DNA from: Lentzea pudingi
Lineage (GTDB): Bacteria; Actinomycetota; Actinomycetes; Mycobacteriales; Pseudonocardiaceae
Assembly: GCF_014646255.1 (NCBI RefSeq)
Contig: NZ_BMNC01000004.1
Span: 636,480-700,479, forward strand
Direction: 5' to 3'
Length of the DNA stretch: 64,000 nucleotides
This document shows positions 16,527 through 24,929 of the stretch, one piece after another (position 1 is the first letter of the stretch; each line of letters begins with the position of its first letter). The notes beneath the pieces are model-generated. The model was not told the DNA's origin and did not search any database. It was given only the letters and a program-made list of their open reading frames with translations. The position numbers and the translations under genes are program-made.

Positions 16527-17639
16527 TCAGCCCTTCAGTTGAGCCAGTTGGTTCTTCACCGTCTCGAGCAACTCTTCCCAGGACTTCTCGAACTTCTCGA
16601 CGCCCTCGGTCTCCAGCGCGACGAACACGTCCTGGAGGTCGATTCCCACGGCGGCGAGCCGGTCGAACACTTCCTGGCCCTCAGCGGCGCGACCGGTGAC
16701 CGTGTCTCCGGTGATCTCGCCGCCGTCGGCGACGGCCCGCAGCGTCTTCTCCGGCATCGTGTTCACGACGTCGTTCACGACGAGCTGGTCGACGTAGAGG
16801 GTGGGGGAGTAGCTCGGGTCCTTCACACCGGTCGACGCCCACAGCGGACGCTGCGCGTGCGCGCCGTCCGCCTCGAGAGCCTCCCAGCGCTCGCCCTGGA
16901 ACGTCTTCTCGAACGCTCCGTAGGCGATCCACGCGTTGGCGAGAGCGGCCTTGCCCTTGAGCGCGGTCGCCTCGTCGGTGCCGATCTTGTCGAGGCGCTT
17001 GTCGATCTCGGTGTCCACACGCGACACGAAGAAGGAGGCGACCGAGTGGATCGAGCGCAGGTCGTGGCCGTTCGCCTTCGCCTGCTCGAGGCCCGCGACG
17101 TAGGCCTCCATGACCTTCTCGTACCGCTCCACCGAGAAGATCAGCGTGACGTTGACGGAGATGCCCTCGGCGATCACCTTGGTGATCGCGGGGATGCCCG
17201 CCTCGGTCGCCGGGATCTTCACCAGCAGGTTCGGCCTGTCGACTGTCTTCCACAGGTCCTGCGCCTCGGCGACGGTCTTGTCCGAGTCGAACGCCATGCG
17301 CGGGTCGACCTCGATGGAGACGCGGCCGTCCACACCACCGGTCGAGTTGTAGATGTCGCGGAACTTGTCGCACGCGTTGCGCACGTCGGTCGTCGTGACC
17401 TCGCGGATGGTCGCCTCGACGTCGGCACCGCGCGACGACAGCTCACGCACCTGCTCGTCGTAGGACTCGCCCTTCGACAGGGCGCTCGCGAAGATCGTCG
17501 GGTTCGTCGTGACACCGACGACGTTCCAGTCGCGGATCAGCTCGTCGAGGTTGCCGCTCGTGAGCCGCTCCCGGGACAGGTCGTCGAGCCAGATGGAAAC
17601 TCCGGCGCCGGACAGGGCGCCGAGATTCGGCTTGCTCAC
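16527..17639 (-). CDS. tal: Transaldolase
   Basis: This 370-aa enzyme moves a dihydroxyacetone unit between sugar phosphates in the non-oxidative pentose phosphate branch. The signature VVGVTTNPTIF lies near residue 40, the Schiff-base lysine is in LLVKIPAT near 138, and VNVTLIFSVERY and SIHSVASFFVSRVD follow. The length fits the long actinobacterial/cyanobacterial TalB subfamily. The GTG start overlaps the tkt stop by four bases. Confidence 0.97.
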   Translation of the reverse strand: MSKPNLGALSGAGVSIWLDDLSRERLTSGNLDELIRDWNVVGVTTNPTIFASALSKGESYDEQVRELSSRGADVEATIREVTTTDVRNACDKFRDIYNSTGGVDGRVSIEVDPRMAFDSDKTVAEAQDLWKTVDRPNLLVKIPATEAGIPAITKVIAEGISVNVTLIFSVERYEKVMEAYVAGLEQAKANGHDLRSIHSVASFFVSRVDTEIDKRLDKIGTDEATALKGKAALANAWIAYGAFEKTFQGERWEALEADGAHAQRPLWASTGVKDPSYSPTLYVDQLVVNDVVNTMPEKTLRAVADGGEITGDTVTGRAAEGQEVFDRLAAVGIDLQDVFVALETEGVEKFEKSWEELLETVKNQLAQLKG

Positions 17640-19726
17640 TTGTTACCCCTCACTCGGTCAAGGGAACGACGCGCTGCGGCGGCGACGTTCTCGGTCGTGA
17701 AACCGAACTCCTTGAACAGGACCTGGTAGTCGGCCGAGGCACCGAAGTGCTCGATCGACACGATCTCGCCGTTGTCGCCGACGTGGCGGTACCACGGCTG
17801 CGCGATGCCGGCCTCGACCGCGACACGGGCCTTCACCGCGGACGGGATGACCGACTCGCGGTACTCCGCGTCCTGAGCCTCGAACCAGTCGAGCGACGGC
17901 ATGGACACCACACGCACTGCAACGCCCTCGCCCTGCAGAACCTTTCCGGCCTCGGCAGCCATCTGCAGCTCCGAGCCCGTGCCGATGATCACAACCTCGG
18001 GGTTGTCGTCACCGAAGAGCACGTAACCACCGCGCTTGACGCCCTCGGCGGAGGTGCCCTCCAGGATCGGCAGGTTCTGGCGGGAGAGCGCGAGGCCCAC
18101 CGGGCCGGTCTGCTCGATGACGGCCTTCCACGCGTACGCCGTCTCGTTCGCGTCGCCGGGACGGACGACGGCGAAGTCCGGGATCGCGCGCAGGGCGGCG
18201 AGGTGCTCGATCGGCTGGTGCGTCGGGCCGTCCTCGCCCAGGCCGATGGAGTCGTGCGTCCACACGTACGTGACGGCGGCCTTCATGATCGCGGCCAGGC
18301 GCACCGCGGGACGCATGTAGTCGGAGAACACGAGGAACGTGCCGCCGAACGGGCGGGTCGGGCCGTGCAGCGCGATGCCGTTGAGGATCATGCCCATGGC
18401 GTTCTCGCGGACACCGAAGTGCAGCACGCGGCCGTACGGGTCGGCGCTCCACATGCTCGTGGAGATCTCCGCGGGACCGAAGGACTTCGCGCCCTTGATC
18501 GTGGTCAGGTTCGACTCGGCCAGGTCGGCGGAACCGCCCCACAGCTCGGGCAGGTGCTTCGCCAGCGCGTTGATGACCTCACCGGAGGCCTTGCGGGTCG
18601 GGACCTCCTTGCCGCCTGCCTCGTACACGGGGAGGTCGGCGTCCCAGCCCTCGGGCAGCTCACGGGCGACGAGGCGGTCCAGCAGCGCCTTGTTCCCCGC
18701 GTTGGCCGAGGCCCACGCGTCGAAGGACTTCTGCCACTCGGCCTTGGCGTGCTCGCCGCGCTTGACGACCTCGCGGGCGTGGGTCAGGACCTCGTCGGCG
18801 ACCTCGAACTGCTGCTCGGGGTCGAAGCCGAGGATCTCCTTGGTGGCCTTGACCTCGTCGACGCCCAGCGCGGCACCGTGCGCGGCACCGGTGTTCTGCT
18901 TGTTCGGCGCCGGGAAGCCGATGATCGTGCGCAGCAGGATGAACGACGGCTTGTCGGTGACGGCCTTGGCCTTCTCGACGGCCTCGAGGATGCCCTTGAC
19001 GTTCTCGCCGGACTCGACGACCTGGACGTGCCAGCCGTAGGCCTCGTAGCGCGCCGCGGTGTCCTCGGACAGCGCGATCGTCGTGTCGTCCTCGATGGAG
19101 ATCTTGTTGTCGTCGTAGAAGACGACCAGGTTGCCCAGCTGCTGCGTGCCCGCGAGCGACGAGGCCTCGGAGGTGACGCCCTCCTCGATGTCACCGTCGG
19201 AGGCGATCACGTAGACGTGGTGGTCGAACGGGCTCTGGCCCGGCGCGGCACCGGGGTCGAACAGGCCGCGCTCGCGGCGGGCGGCCATCGCCATGCCGAC
19301 CGCGGAGGCGAGACCGGAACCCAGCGGGCCGGTGGTGATCTCGACGCCCCTGGTGTGGCCGTGCTCCGGGTGACCCGGCGTCTTCGAGCCCCACTTGCGC
19401 AGGTGCTTGAGGTCGTCGAGCTCCAGGCCGTAGCCCGACAGGAACAGCTGGACGTACAGCGTCAGGCTGGAGTGCCCCGCGGAGAGCACGAACCGGTCGC
19501 GGCCGATCCAGTCCGCGTCCGCGGGGTCGTGCCGCATGATGCGCTGGAACAACGTGTACGCGAGCGGTGCGAGACTCATCGCCGTGCCGGGATGGCCGTT
19601 GCCGACGTTCTGCACGGCGTCCGCCGCGAGCACGCGCGCGGTGTCCACGGCGCGCTTGTCGAGGTCGGTCCAGTCGTCAGGCAGATCGGCCTTGGTGAGC
19701 CGGGCGATGTCGTCGGTGACGGTCAC
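17636..19726 (-). CDS. tkt: Transketolase
   Basis: This 696-aa thiamine-diphosphate enzyme transfers two-carbon ketol units between pentose phosphates. It has GNGHPGTAMS near residue 41, the TPP/Mg motif ASDGDIEEG near 174, the pyrimidine domain around TYVWTHDSIGLGEDGPTHQP, and the C-terminal VSMPSLDWF domain. The GTG start at 19726 gives the full family length. It is the first gene of the six-gene operon. Its leader contains a strong two-part stem-loop (19757-19803) and a palindrome further up, so the operon is probably controlled there. Confidence 0.97.
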   Translation of the reverse strand: MTVTDDIARLTKADLPDDWTDLDKRAVDTARVLAADAVQNVGNGHPGTAMSLAPLAYTLFQRIMRHDPADADWIGRDRFVLSAGHSSLTLYVQLFLSGYGLELDDLKHLRKWGSKTPGHPEHGHTRGVEITTGPLGSGLASAVGMAMAARRERGLFDPGAAPGQSPFDHHVYVIASDGDIEEGVTSEASSLAGTQQLGNLVVFYDDNKISIEDDTTIALSEDTAARYEAYGWHVQVVESGENVKGILEAVEKAKAVTDKPSFILLRTIIGFPAPNKQNTGAAHGAALGVDEVKATKEILGFDPEQQFEVADEVLTHAREVVKRGEHAKAEWQKSFDAWASANAGNKALLDRLVARELPEGWDADLPVYEAGGKEVPTRKASGEVINALAKHLPELWGGSADLAESNLTTIKGAKSFGPAEISTSMWSADPYGRVLHFGVRENAMGMILNGIALHGPTRPFGGTFLVFSDYMRPAVRLAAIMKAAVTYVWTHDSIGLGEDGPTHQPIEHLAALRAIPDFAVVRPGDANETAYAWKAVIEQTGPVGLALSRQNLPILEGTSAEGVKRGGYVLFGDDNPEVVIIGTGSELQMAAEAGKVLQGEGVAVRVVSMPSLDWFEAQDAEYRESVIPSAVKARVAVEAGIAQPWYRHVGDNGEIVSIEHFGASADYQVLFKEFGFTTENVAAAARRSLDRVRGNK

Positions 19727-19756
19727 GGACTTACAGCTCCAAACTTTGTCGCTAGG

Positions 19757-19803
19757 GCGGGTCCGACGACTCTTCGGAATCGATCCCGAAGAGCCTGACC
19801 CGC
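19757..19803 (-). promoter_or_regulatory. Structured leader (nested stem-loop) upstream of tkt
   Basis: Two nested perfect stems lie 31 bases upstream of the tkt start: outer GCGGGTC/GACCCGC (19757-19763, 19797-19803) and inner CTCTTCGG/CCGAAGAG (19770-19777, 19786-19793). In RNA this would form one long hairpin in the 5' leader. A role in attenuation or mRNA stability is inference; it matches no riboswitch I know. Confidence 0.5.
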
Positions 19804-19841
19804 GTCTCTCCCACGTCCTCCGGCCAGCCTAGTCCTGGAAG

Positions 19842-19861
19842 TTTCAGAAGGTGCTCTGAAA
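19842..19861. promoter_or_regulatory. Palindromic operator candidate between tkt and ctaB
   Basis: TTTCAGA-AGGTGC-TCTGAAA is a perfect 7-bp inverted repeat with a 6-bp spacer in the 253-bp divergent region between the pentose phosphate operon and ctaB. The AT-containing arms and the location fit a dimeric regulator site. Which regulator binds is not known. Confidence 0.45.
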
Positions 19862-19979
19862 GGTCCCAGGCACATGTGTGGCGGGGCACACCAGCACCCG
19901 AACGGGCTGTGAATTCTTCCCGCAGTTACCATCAGTCGCTGGATTTCCCACCACTTGCAACACGAGGAGCGTTCACGCG

Positions 19980-20903
19980 ATGAGTGCCGTCCTCGAGGCT
20001 CCCAACCGGACGCCTCGCCAGGTAGTTGGCGCCTATGTGGCACTCACCAAGCCGCGGGTCATCGAGCTCCTGCTGATCACCACGATCCCCGCGATGCTCC
20101 TCGCCCAGCACGGCCTGCCGCCGTTGTGGCTGATCGCTTGCACTCTCACGGGCGGTACCCTCGCGGCGGGGTCGGCAAACGCCCTCAACTGCTTCATCGA
20201 CGCCGACATCGACTCGGTCATGAAGCGGACGGCGGCCCGCCCGCTCGCGCACAACGCCATTCCGCCGCGCAACGCCCTGATCTTCGGCGTCGTGCTCGGA
20301 ATCGTCTCGTTCGCCTTCTTCCTGATCTTCATCAACCTGATGTCGGCCGTGTTCGCGGTGGCGACGATCCTCTTCTACATCTTCGTCTACACGCTGGTCC
20401 TCAAGCGCCGCACCTCCCAGAACATCATCTGGGGCGGCATGGCGGGCTGCATGCCGGTGATCATCGGCTGGAGCGCGGTGACGGGCACCGTCGAGTGGCC
20501 CGCCCTGGTCATGTTCGGCGTCATCTTCTTCTGGACGCCGCCCCACACCTGGGCCCTCGCGATGAAGTTCAAGGAGGACTACGCCCGAGCAGGCGTGCCG
20601 ATGCTGCCCGTGGTGGCCACAGCTGCGCAGGTGACGCGGCAGATCGTGATCTACAGCTGGATCACCGTCGTCTGCACGCTCGCCCTCGCCCCCGTCACCT
20701 CCTGGCTCTACGTGGCGGTGGCGGCCGCTTCGGGCCTGTGGTTCGCCATCTTCGCGCACAAGTTGCACAACGTCGTCCGGCGCGGCGGATCCACGAACAC
20801 CATGAAGTTCTTCCACATGTCGAACCTCTACCTGATGCTGGTGTTCTGCGGTCTCGCCGTGGACGCCGTGGTCGGGTTGCCGGTGCTTGGCTGGCCGTTC
20901 TAG
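19980..20903 (+). CDS. ctaB: Protoheme IX farnesyltransferase (heme O synthase)
   Basis: This 307-aa polytopic membrane protein adds a farnesyl group to heme B, the first step towards heme A for cytochrome c oxidase. UbiA-family motifs are clear: NCFIDADIDSVMKRT near residue 75 (the NxxxDxxxD prenyl-diphosphate site) and a second Asp-containing loop KFKEDYARAGVPM near 197. About eight to nine helices are visible. The ATG at 19980 has GAGGAG ten bases upstream. It is divergent from tkt as in mycobacteria (Rv1449c/Rv1451), while ctaA, the next enzyme, is 22 kb away. Confidence 0.96.
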   Translation: MSAVLEAPNRTPRQVVGAYVALTKPRVIELLLITTIPAMLLAQHGLPPLWLIACTLTGGTLAAGSANALNCFIDADIDSVMKRTAARPLAHNAIPPRNALIFGVVLGIVSFAFFLIFINLMSAVFAVATILFYIFVYTLVLKRRTSQNIIWGGMAGCMPVIIGWSAVTGTVEWPALVMFGVIFFWTPPHTWALAMKFKEDYARAGVPMLPVVATAAQVTRQIVIYSWITVVCTLALAPVTSWLYVAVAAASGLWFAIFAHKLHNVVRRGGSTNTMKFFHMSNLYLMLVFCGLAVDAVVGLPVLGWPF

Positions 20904-20925
20904 CTGCACTTCCAGTCGTACGGCT

Positions 20926-22977
20926 GTGGCGCCCGTTGAGTTCACCGTCACCGGTGGTGAAGGTTCACCACTGGACTTCGTCGCGGCCCTGACGCCCGCT
21001 CGTTCGCTCGTCGTGATCACCGATCCGGGCGGGTGGGCGCAGGTCAGCCAGGGGCTGGCCGTCGGCACCGCCGCGGCTGCCGCCGTCCCGACGCAGGTGC
21101 GCGTGCTCCGGTTCGCCGTGCTCGACCTGCGTCACTTCCCGTCGGCCGCCGCGCTGCCCTCGCTCGCGGACGTGCCCGGCGACGTGGTGGCGCTGCACGA
21201 CACGCGCTCGTGGGACTCGGCCCCGGTGGTCGCGTCGCTGCGCGGACTGGGCCGGCCGGTCGTCCTCTTCACCGCCGTGCACGCGTGGGTGTCCGGTGTG
21301 GACACCGCGTCGGTCGTGATCGGGTGGAGCGCGCCGCACGTGGTGCTCGCCGCGCCGACCGGCCCCGGCGAGACACGGGTCGAGGACGCCCTCTGGCAGT
21401 TCCGCGAGCTGGAACGGCGGGGCCGGATGACCTACACCTCGCTGCCCGCGCCGCCGGTCGTCGCGGACCGGCCCGTGTCGGTCGTGGTCGCGCTGCCGGG
21501 TGCCACGCAGGGCATCGCCGGGGCGTTGCGGCCCGGAGCCGGCTACGAGGTGTGGGTCCGGGTCGGGGACGGCCCCGTGCTGGCGGAGGACCTGAGGCTG
21601 CGGGCGGTGCTGAGCATGTCGGGGCGGCCGGTGGTGGCCGAGACGTTCATGCTGCCCGCCGAGGGACCGAGCCCGTGGGTGAACTTCGAGGTCACCACGC
21701 CGTACGCCGCCGTGCCGTGGACCGGTGAGCTGGTCGTCTACCACGGGGTGGTGCCGGTGCACGTGCAGCAGGTCGTGCTGCCGGTCGGTGCGGGGGAGCC
21801 TCGCGCTCTGCCGCGGCTGAAGCTGTCGCGGACGTTCGCGGACCTGCCGCCCGCGCGGGCGGTGTCGGTGCTGGAGTTCGGTGAGCGGGCGCTGGTCGCC
21901 GCGGGGGACGTGCCGTCGTGGGTGAGCCTGGCCGGCCCGCCGCTGTCGCTGCCGGCGATGTCCGGGCTCGATCCCTGGTACGGCAAGGACTTCCCGGCTT
22001 ACTGCACGGATCTCGCGTTCCTGGCGCGGCAGGGGGCGGCGGCGTACGCGCGGTTGTTCGGCGGGGGTGAACCGGCCGGTGGCCGGCACGCGGCGAGTGG
22101 CGACCCCGGCCCGGCCGGTCTCGGCCCGCAGGTGTCCGGTTCTGGCCCGGCTGCCGCGCTCCGGCACGCCGCGCGCGTGACGGGACGCCCCGCCGGGGTG
22201 GTGGTGGCGTCCGTCGCGGCGGGTCCGGTGCGGTGGCCGATGATCTACGACCTGCCGTTCACCGACGGGCCGCACCGGCTGTGCGCGTCGGTCGGGCGGT
22301 TCGGGCCCTTCGGTGCCGGGGGAGAGGTGCCGCCGCACTGCCCGGTGCACGACCACAGCGGGAACGTGTTGTGCCCCTTCGGGTTCTGGGGGCTGTCGAG
22401 CGTGCTGGAGCACCCCGTCGGTCCGCTGGTGTCGCGGGTCCTGCCACGCGCGTGGCCGTTCGAGGTGGCGATGGCGGTCGATCCCGGGATGGACCGCGGG
22501 CTGACCGAGCGGCACGTGACGGAGCTGATGTCGCAGGTGCCGCCGGAGTCCGTGACGTCGGCGTACCTCAGCCCCGCCGAGCTGGGACGGGCGCTGGCGG
22601 ACGAGACCATGGACGTCGTGCACCTGCACTTCCGCGAGGGGTTCCTCGAAGCAGAGGAGATCGCACGGTGGAACCGCGAGGGTGTGTGGCCGCAGCCGCA
22701 TTGGCCCGTGCGCAAGCCGTTGGTCGTGGGGACGACACCGATGGTCGGGCTCGTGCGGTCGTTCGTCGAGCACGGCGCGTCGGCGGTCGTCTGTCCTGAG
22801 GAGGCTGTGCCGCAGGACATGGCCGGCTGGGTCACGGGCATGCTGCTCGCACGGCTGGCCGCCGGGGTGGGCGCCGGTGAGGCGTTGCGGCAGGTTCGGT
22901 GGGAGATGCTCAGCCGCGGCAACGTGATGGGGCTCGCGTACTCGTTGCACGGAAGTGCTGATCTGCGGATGCGCTGA
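20926..22977 (+). CDS. CHAT-like (caspase-fold) protein with degenerate active site
   Basis: This 683-aa protein starts at a GTG 22 bases after ctaB. Residues ~1-350 form a beta-rich region with no recognised family. From ~residue 420 on the sequence looks like a CHAT caspase-type domain: CPFGFWGLSSVLE, then VHLHFREGF where the catalytic His region would be, and a C-terminal block (SFVEHGASAVVCPEEAV, LLARLAAGVGAGEALRQ) typical of the domain's last strand and helices. The usual catalytic cysteine motif is replaced by VVGTTPM, so protease activity is doubtful. A small helical protein follows. The family call is from pattern memory and needs a profile search. Confidence 0.55.
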   Translation: MAPVEFTVTGGEGSPLDFVAALTPARSLVVITDPGGWAQVSQGLAVGTAAAAAVPTQVRVLRFAVLDLRHFPSAAALPSLADVPGDVVALHDTRSWDSAPVVASLRGLGRPVVLFTAVHAWVSGVDTASVVIGWSAPHVVLAAPTGPGETRVEDALWQFRELERRGRMTYTSLPAPPVVADRPVSVVVALPGATQGIAGALRPGAGYEVWVRVGDGPVLAEDLRLRAVLSMSGRPVVAETFMLPAEGPSPWVNFEVTTPYAAVPWTGELVVYHGVVPVHVQQVVLPVGAGEPRALPRLKLSRTFADLPPARAVSVLEFGERALVAAGDVPSWVSLAGPPLSLPAMSGLDPWYGKDFPAYCTDLAFLARQGAAAYARLFGGGEPAGGRHAASGDPGPAGLGPQVSGSGPAAALRHAARVTGRPAGVVVASVAAGPVRWPMIYDLPFTDGPHRLCASVGRFGPFGAGGEVPPHCPVHDHSGNVLCPFGFWGLSSVLEHPVGPLVSRVLPRAWPFEVAMAVDPGMDRGLTERHVTELMSQVPPESVTSAYLSPAELGRALADETMDVVHLHFREGFLEAEEIARWNREGVWPQPHWPVRKPLVVGTTPMVGLVRSFVEHGASAVVCPEEAVPQDMAGWVTGMLLARLAAGVGAGEALRQVRWEMLSRGNVMGLAYSLHGSADLRMR

Positions 22978-23009
22978 ACCGCGGGCCTCGGCTGATCGTT
23001 TACCAGGGC

Positions 23010-23258
23010 ATGCTGAACTCGGAGGCCCAGCTGCGGCAGGCGATCGAAGAACTGGTTCGCCGCTTCGGTGATCGCGTGGAGGACGCGCAGATCGCCGACG
23101 CCGCTGTCGAGGCCTACCTCGACCTGCGCCACGCCTCGACCGTGCACACCCATCTCGTCGTGCTCACCGTGCGTCGGGCTTCTCGCGAACTCGCGTTCAC
23201 CGCCGTCGGCGTGACGATGCCCCTGCAGCAGACGGTGGGCCTCACGCCCGCTCGCTGA
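23010..23258 (+). CDS. Small three-helix dimerisation-domain-like protein
   Basis: This 82-aa protein is mostly helical and resembles the actinobacterial three-helix-bundle dimerisation domain, with its pattern of a V-x3-V helix, a short F/Y-containing helix, and a terminal LVVLTVRRASREL helix. It starts at ATG 23010, 32 bases after the CHAT-like gene, so the two are probably co-transcribed and may interact. The family assignment is tentative. Its 3' end overlaps the convergent minus-strand gene by 17 bases. Confidence 0.6.
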   Translation: MLNSEAQLRQAIEELVRRFGDRVEDAQIADAAVEAYLDLRHASTVHTHLVVLTVRRASRELAFTAVGVTMPLQQTVGLTPAR

Positions 23259-23601
23259 CCTTCAGGTAGACGGTCTCGGCGCGGCTCACGGCCGTGCGCG
23301 CAAGAGTCGACAGCTCCACGAGGTGTGCGAACGCCTCGTGGAAGTCCATGTCCACGAGAGGTGCCCACGAGAGCGCGACGTCGTGCATGCGTGCCGGATC
23401 GGCTTTGACGAGCTGCGCCACGAGGGCTTCGGGGAGCTCGACAACGTTGTCGTCGGGCAGAGGTGTCCACACCTCGTTGAACACCTCGTGCCACACGACG
23501 ACGGCAGCCCGCGGGTCGTAGTCGCCGGCTGCGACCGACTCCCCGCTCGTGATGAAGAACGTGCTCAGGACGCCACCTTGGTCAGCAGGTCCTCGACGCA
23601 C
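23242..23601 (-). CDS. Hypothetical protein, last gene of the 2-TM/cupin/HD cluster
   Basis: This protein has up to 119 aa and no family I recognise. It is acidic and helical with several tryptophans (VVVWHEVFNEVWTPLPDDN, ALSWAPLVDMDFHEAF). The start is unclear: a GTG at 23601 would overlap the HD gene by 37 bases, and a CTG at 23568, overlapping that gene's stop, is the other choice. The overlap places it in the same transcript as the HD-domain gene, so it probably serves the same process. Confidence 0.65.
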   Translation of the reverse strand: MRRGPADQGGVLSTFFITSGESVAAGDYDPRAAVVVWHEVFNEVWTPLPDDNVVELPEALVAQLVKADPARMHDVALSWAPLVDMDFHEAFAHLVELSTLARTAVSRAETVYLKVSERA

Positions 23602-24218
23602 GGGTCGTCGAGGGACTCAACGATGCACTGCCACAGCCGGAGGTTCGTCTCGGCCCACTTGGTGTAGGTCGCGGCGGCCTCCGCGTCGTAGAAGTAGTAG
23701 CCCTCGTCGGCTTTGCCCACCTGCTCGCCCACGATCTTGTACGCGAGCTCGCGCAGGGTGATGCCGTTCTCCTGGAGGTACCTGTGCGCCAGCACGACCG
23801 GCGTGACCGGCAGCGCCTTGAACAGGGTGTCCGCGTCGGACAGGGCCTGCGCCTCCAGCGAGATGTCCCGGGAGCGGGTGCGCATCTCGGCCTCGATGAC
23901 GATCCGCTCGATCCAGTCGATGTCGCCCATCGACACACCGGCGACGAAGAGGACCTTGCGCCGCAGCGCCGCGCCATCGGTGGGCAGCGAGTTGCGGCGG
24001 ACCATGTAGTTCAGGTCGTGCACCAGTGCCGCGACCTCCACCACGTCCCGTGCGGCGCCGTTGCGTTCGGCGAAGTGCACGGACTTGTCGCGGACGAAGC
24101 TCACGTGGTGCCAACCGTGGAACTGCAGCTTGGCGGCCAGGTCCTCGCACAGCCGCCTCACGCGCTGTTCCACGTCCGCTATGACAGATCTCGGAATCCT
24201 TGTGCGCGTACGCATCAT
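23565..24218 (-). CDS. HD-domain metal-dependent phosphohydrolase
   Basis: This 217-aa protein has the HD superfamily metal site: H in HGWHHVSFV near residue 37, the HD pair in VAALVHDLNY near 67, and a distal Asp in ALSDADTLFKALP near 128. The family hydrolyses phosphate from nucleotides or other phospho-compounds, but the substrate is not predictable here. Two adjacent ATGs follow GGGAGG. The gene lies 57 bases downstream of the cupin gene and overlaps the hypothetical gene after it. Confidence 0.85.
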   Translation of the reverse strand: MMRTRTRIPRSVIADVEQRVRRLCEDLAAKLQFHGWHHVSFVRDKSVHFAERNGAARDVVEVAALVHDLNYMVRRNSLPTDGAALRRKVLFVAGVSMGDIDWIERIVIEAEMRTRSRDISLEAQALSDADTLFKALPVTPVVLAHRYLQENGITLRELAYKIVGEQVGKADEGYYFYDAEAAATYTKWAETNLRLWQCIVESLDDPCVEDLLTKVAS

Positions 24219-24275
24219 CAGCCCTCCCGACCAGGTGGGCTGATGGTAGGCGCGTGGCGGCCGGCTCAGGGCGCT

Positions 24276-24923
24276 TCACAGGTGGTTCGTCAGATCCTCC
24301 AGCCGGTCCTCGACGGGCACGTGCCGATGGCTGACACCGGTGTCCGGGTCGTAGCTGAGGCTCCACGGGTTCACGGCACGTGACTTGACCAGGAACGTCA
24401 TCGTTCCGTCCGCTGCTCGCGGGATGCGGTGGAACTCGTGCGCGAGCAACGTGCCGGTGGCGCCCTCGGTGCACTGGGTGCGGTTCGTGAGCTCCGTGCC
24501 CACGATGGTGCGGCCGCCGGCGCCGAGCCGGGCGTCGAAACGTTCGTGCAGGTAGGCGCCACTCAGGATGGTTGTGCAGAAGTGGTAGCGGTGGTTGTGC
24601 ACCGAGTCGGCGTAGCCGGTCCGCCAGTCGGCCAGCGGTTTGTACTCGTGCAGCCAGAACGTGAACGGTTCGTCCGCGACGTCGCGCAGGCACCAGGCGA
24701 AGTGCGTCGTCGTCTCGCGGGAGTGCGCGATCACCCAGGTCGCCTCCTGGGGAGTGAGGCCGTCGATGTGCGCGCGCAGCTCCTTGCGCAGCTCGGGCCG
24801 GGCCGCCCAGTCGGTGAACCACGTGCCGACGTCGGTCCAGTGGTCGACGACGGGGAATTCGGCGCGCTGCACCCGGGCGGCGAGCTCCTCGAGCGCGGAC
24901 AACCCGGTGAACTCGGCTAGCAA
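24276..24923 (-). CDS. Cupin-fold protein (possible non-heme iron oxygenase)
   Basis: This 215-aa protein has a double-stranded beta-helix region with candidate metal ligands in SVHNHRYHFCTTILSGAYLHE (His-x-His plus Glu) and a later His in LLAHEFHRIP. The pattern resembles cysteine-dioxygenase-type cupins. The most likely start is a TTG at 24923, ten bases after GAGGAG; that ribosome site overlaps the stop codon of the upstream 2-TM gene, so translation is coupled. The substrate is unknown. Its conserved neighbourhood with an HD phosphohydrolase and a membrane protein suggests one pathway. Confidence 0.7.
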   Translation of the reverse strand: MLAEFTGLSALEELAARVQRAEFPVVDHWTDVGTWFTDWAARPELRKELRAHIDGLTPQEATWVIAHSRETTTHFAWCLRDVADEPFTFWLHEYKPLADWRTGYADSVHNHRYHFCTTILSGAYLHERFDARLGAGGRTIVGTELTNRTQCTEGATGTLLAHEFHRIPRAADGTMTFLVKSRAVNPWSLSYDPDTGVSHRHVPVEDRLEDLTNHL

Positions 24924-24929
24924 GATCGA

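Noticed and set aside
20965..22950. 661-codon minus-strand frame opposite the CHAT-like gene
   Set aside because: Composition is dominated by R, H, P and Q with no domain pattern; the plus strand has protein-like composition and a plausible start.
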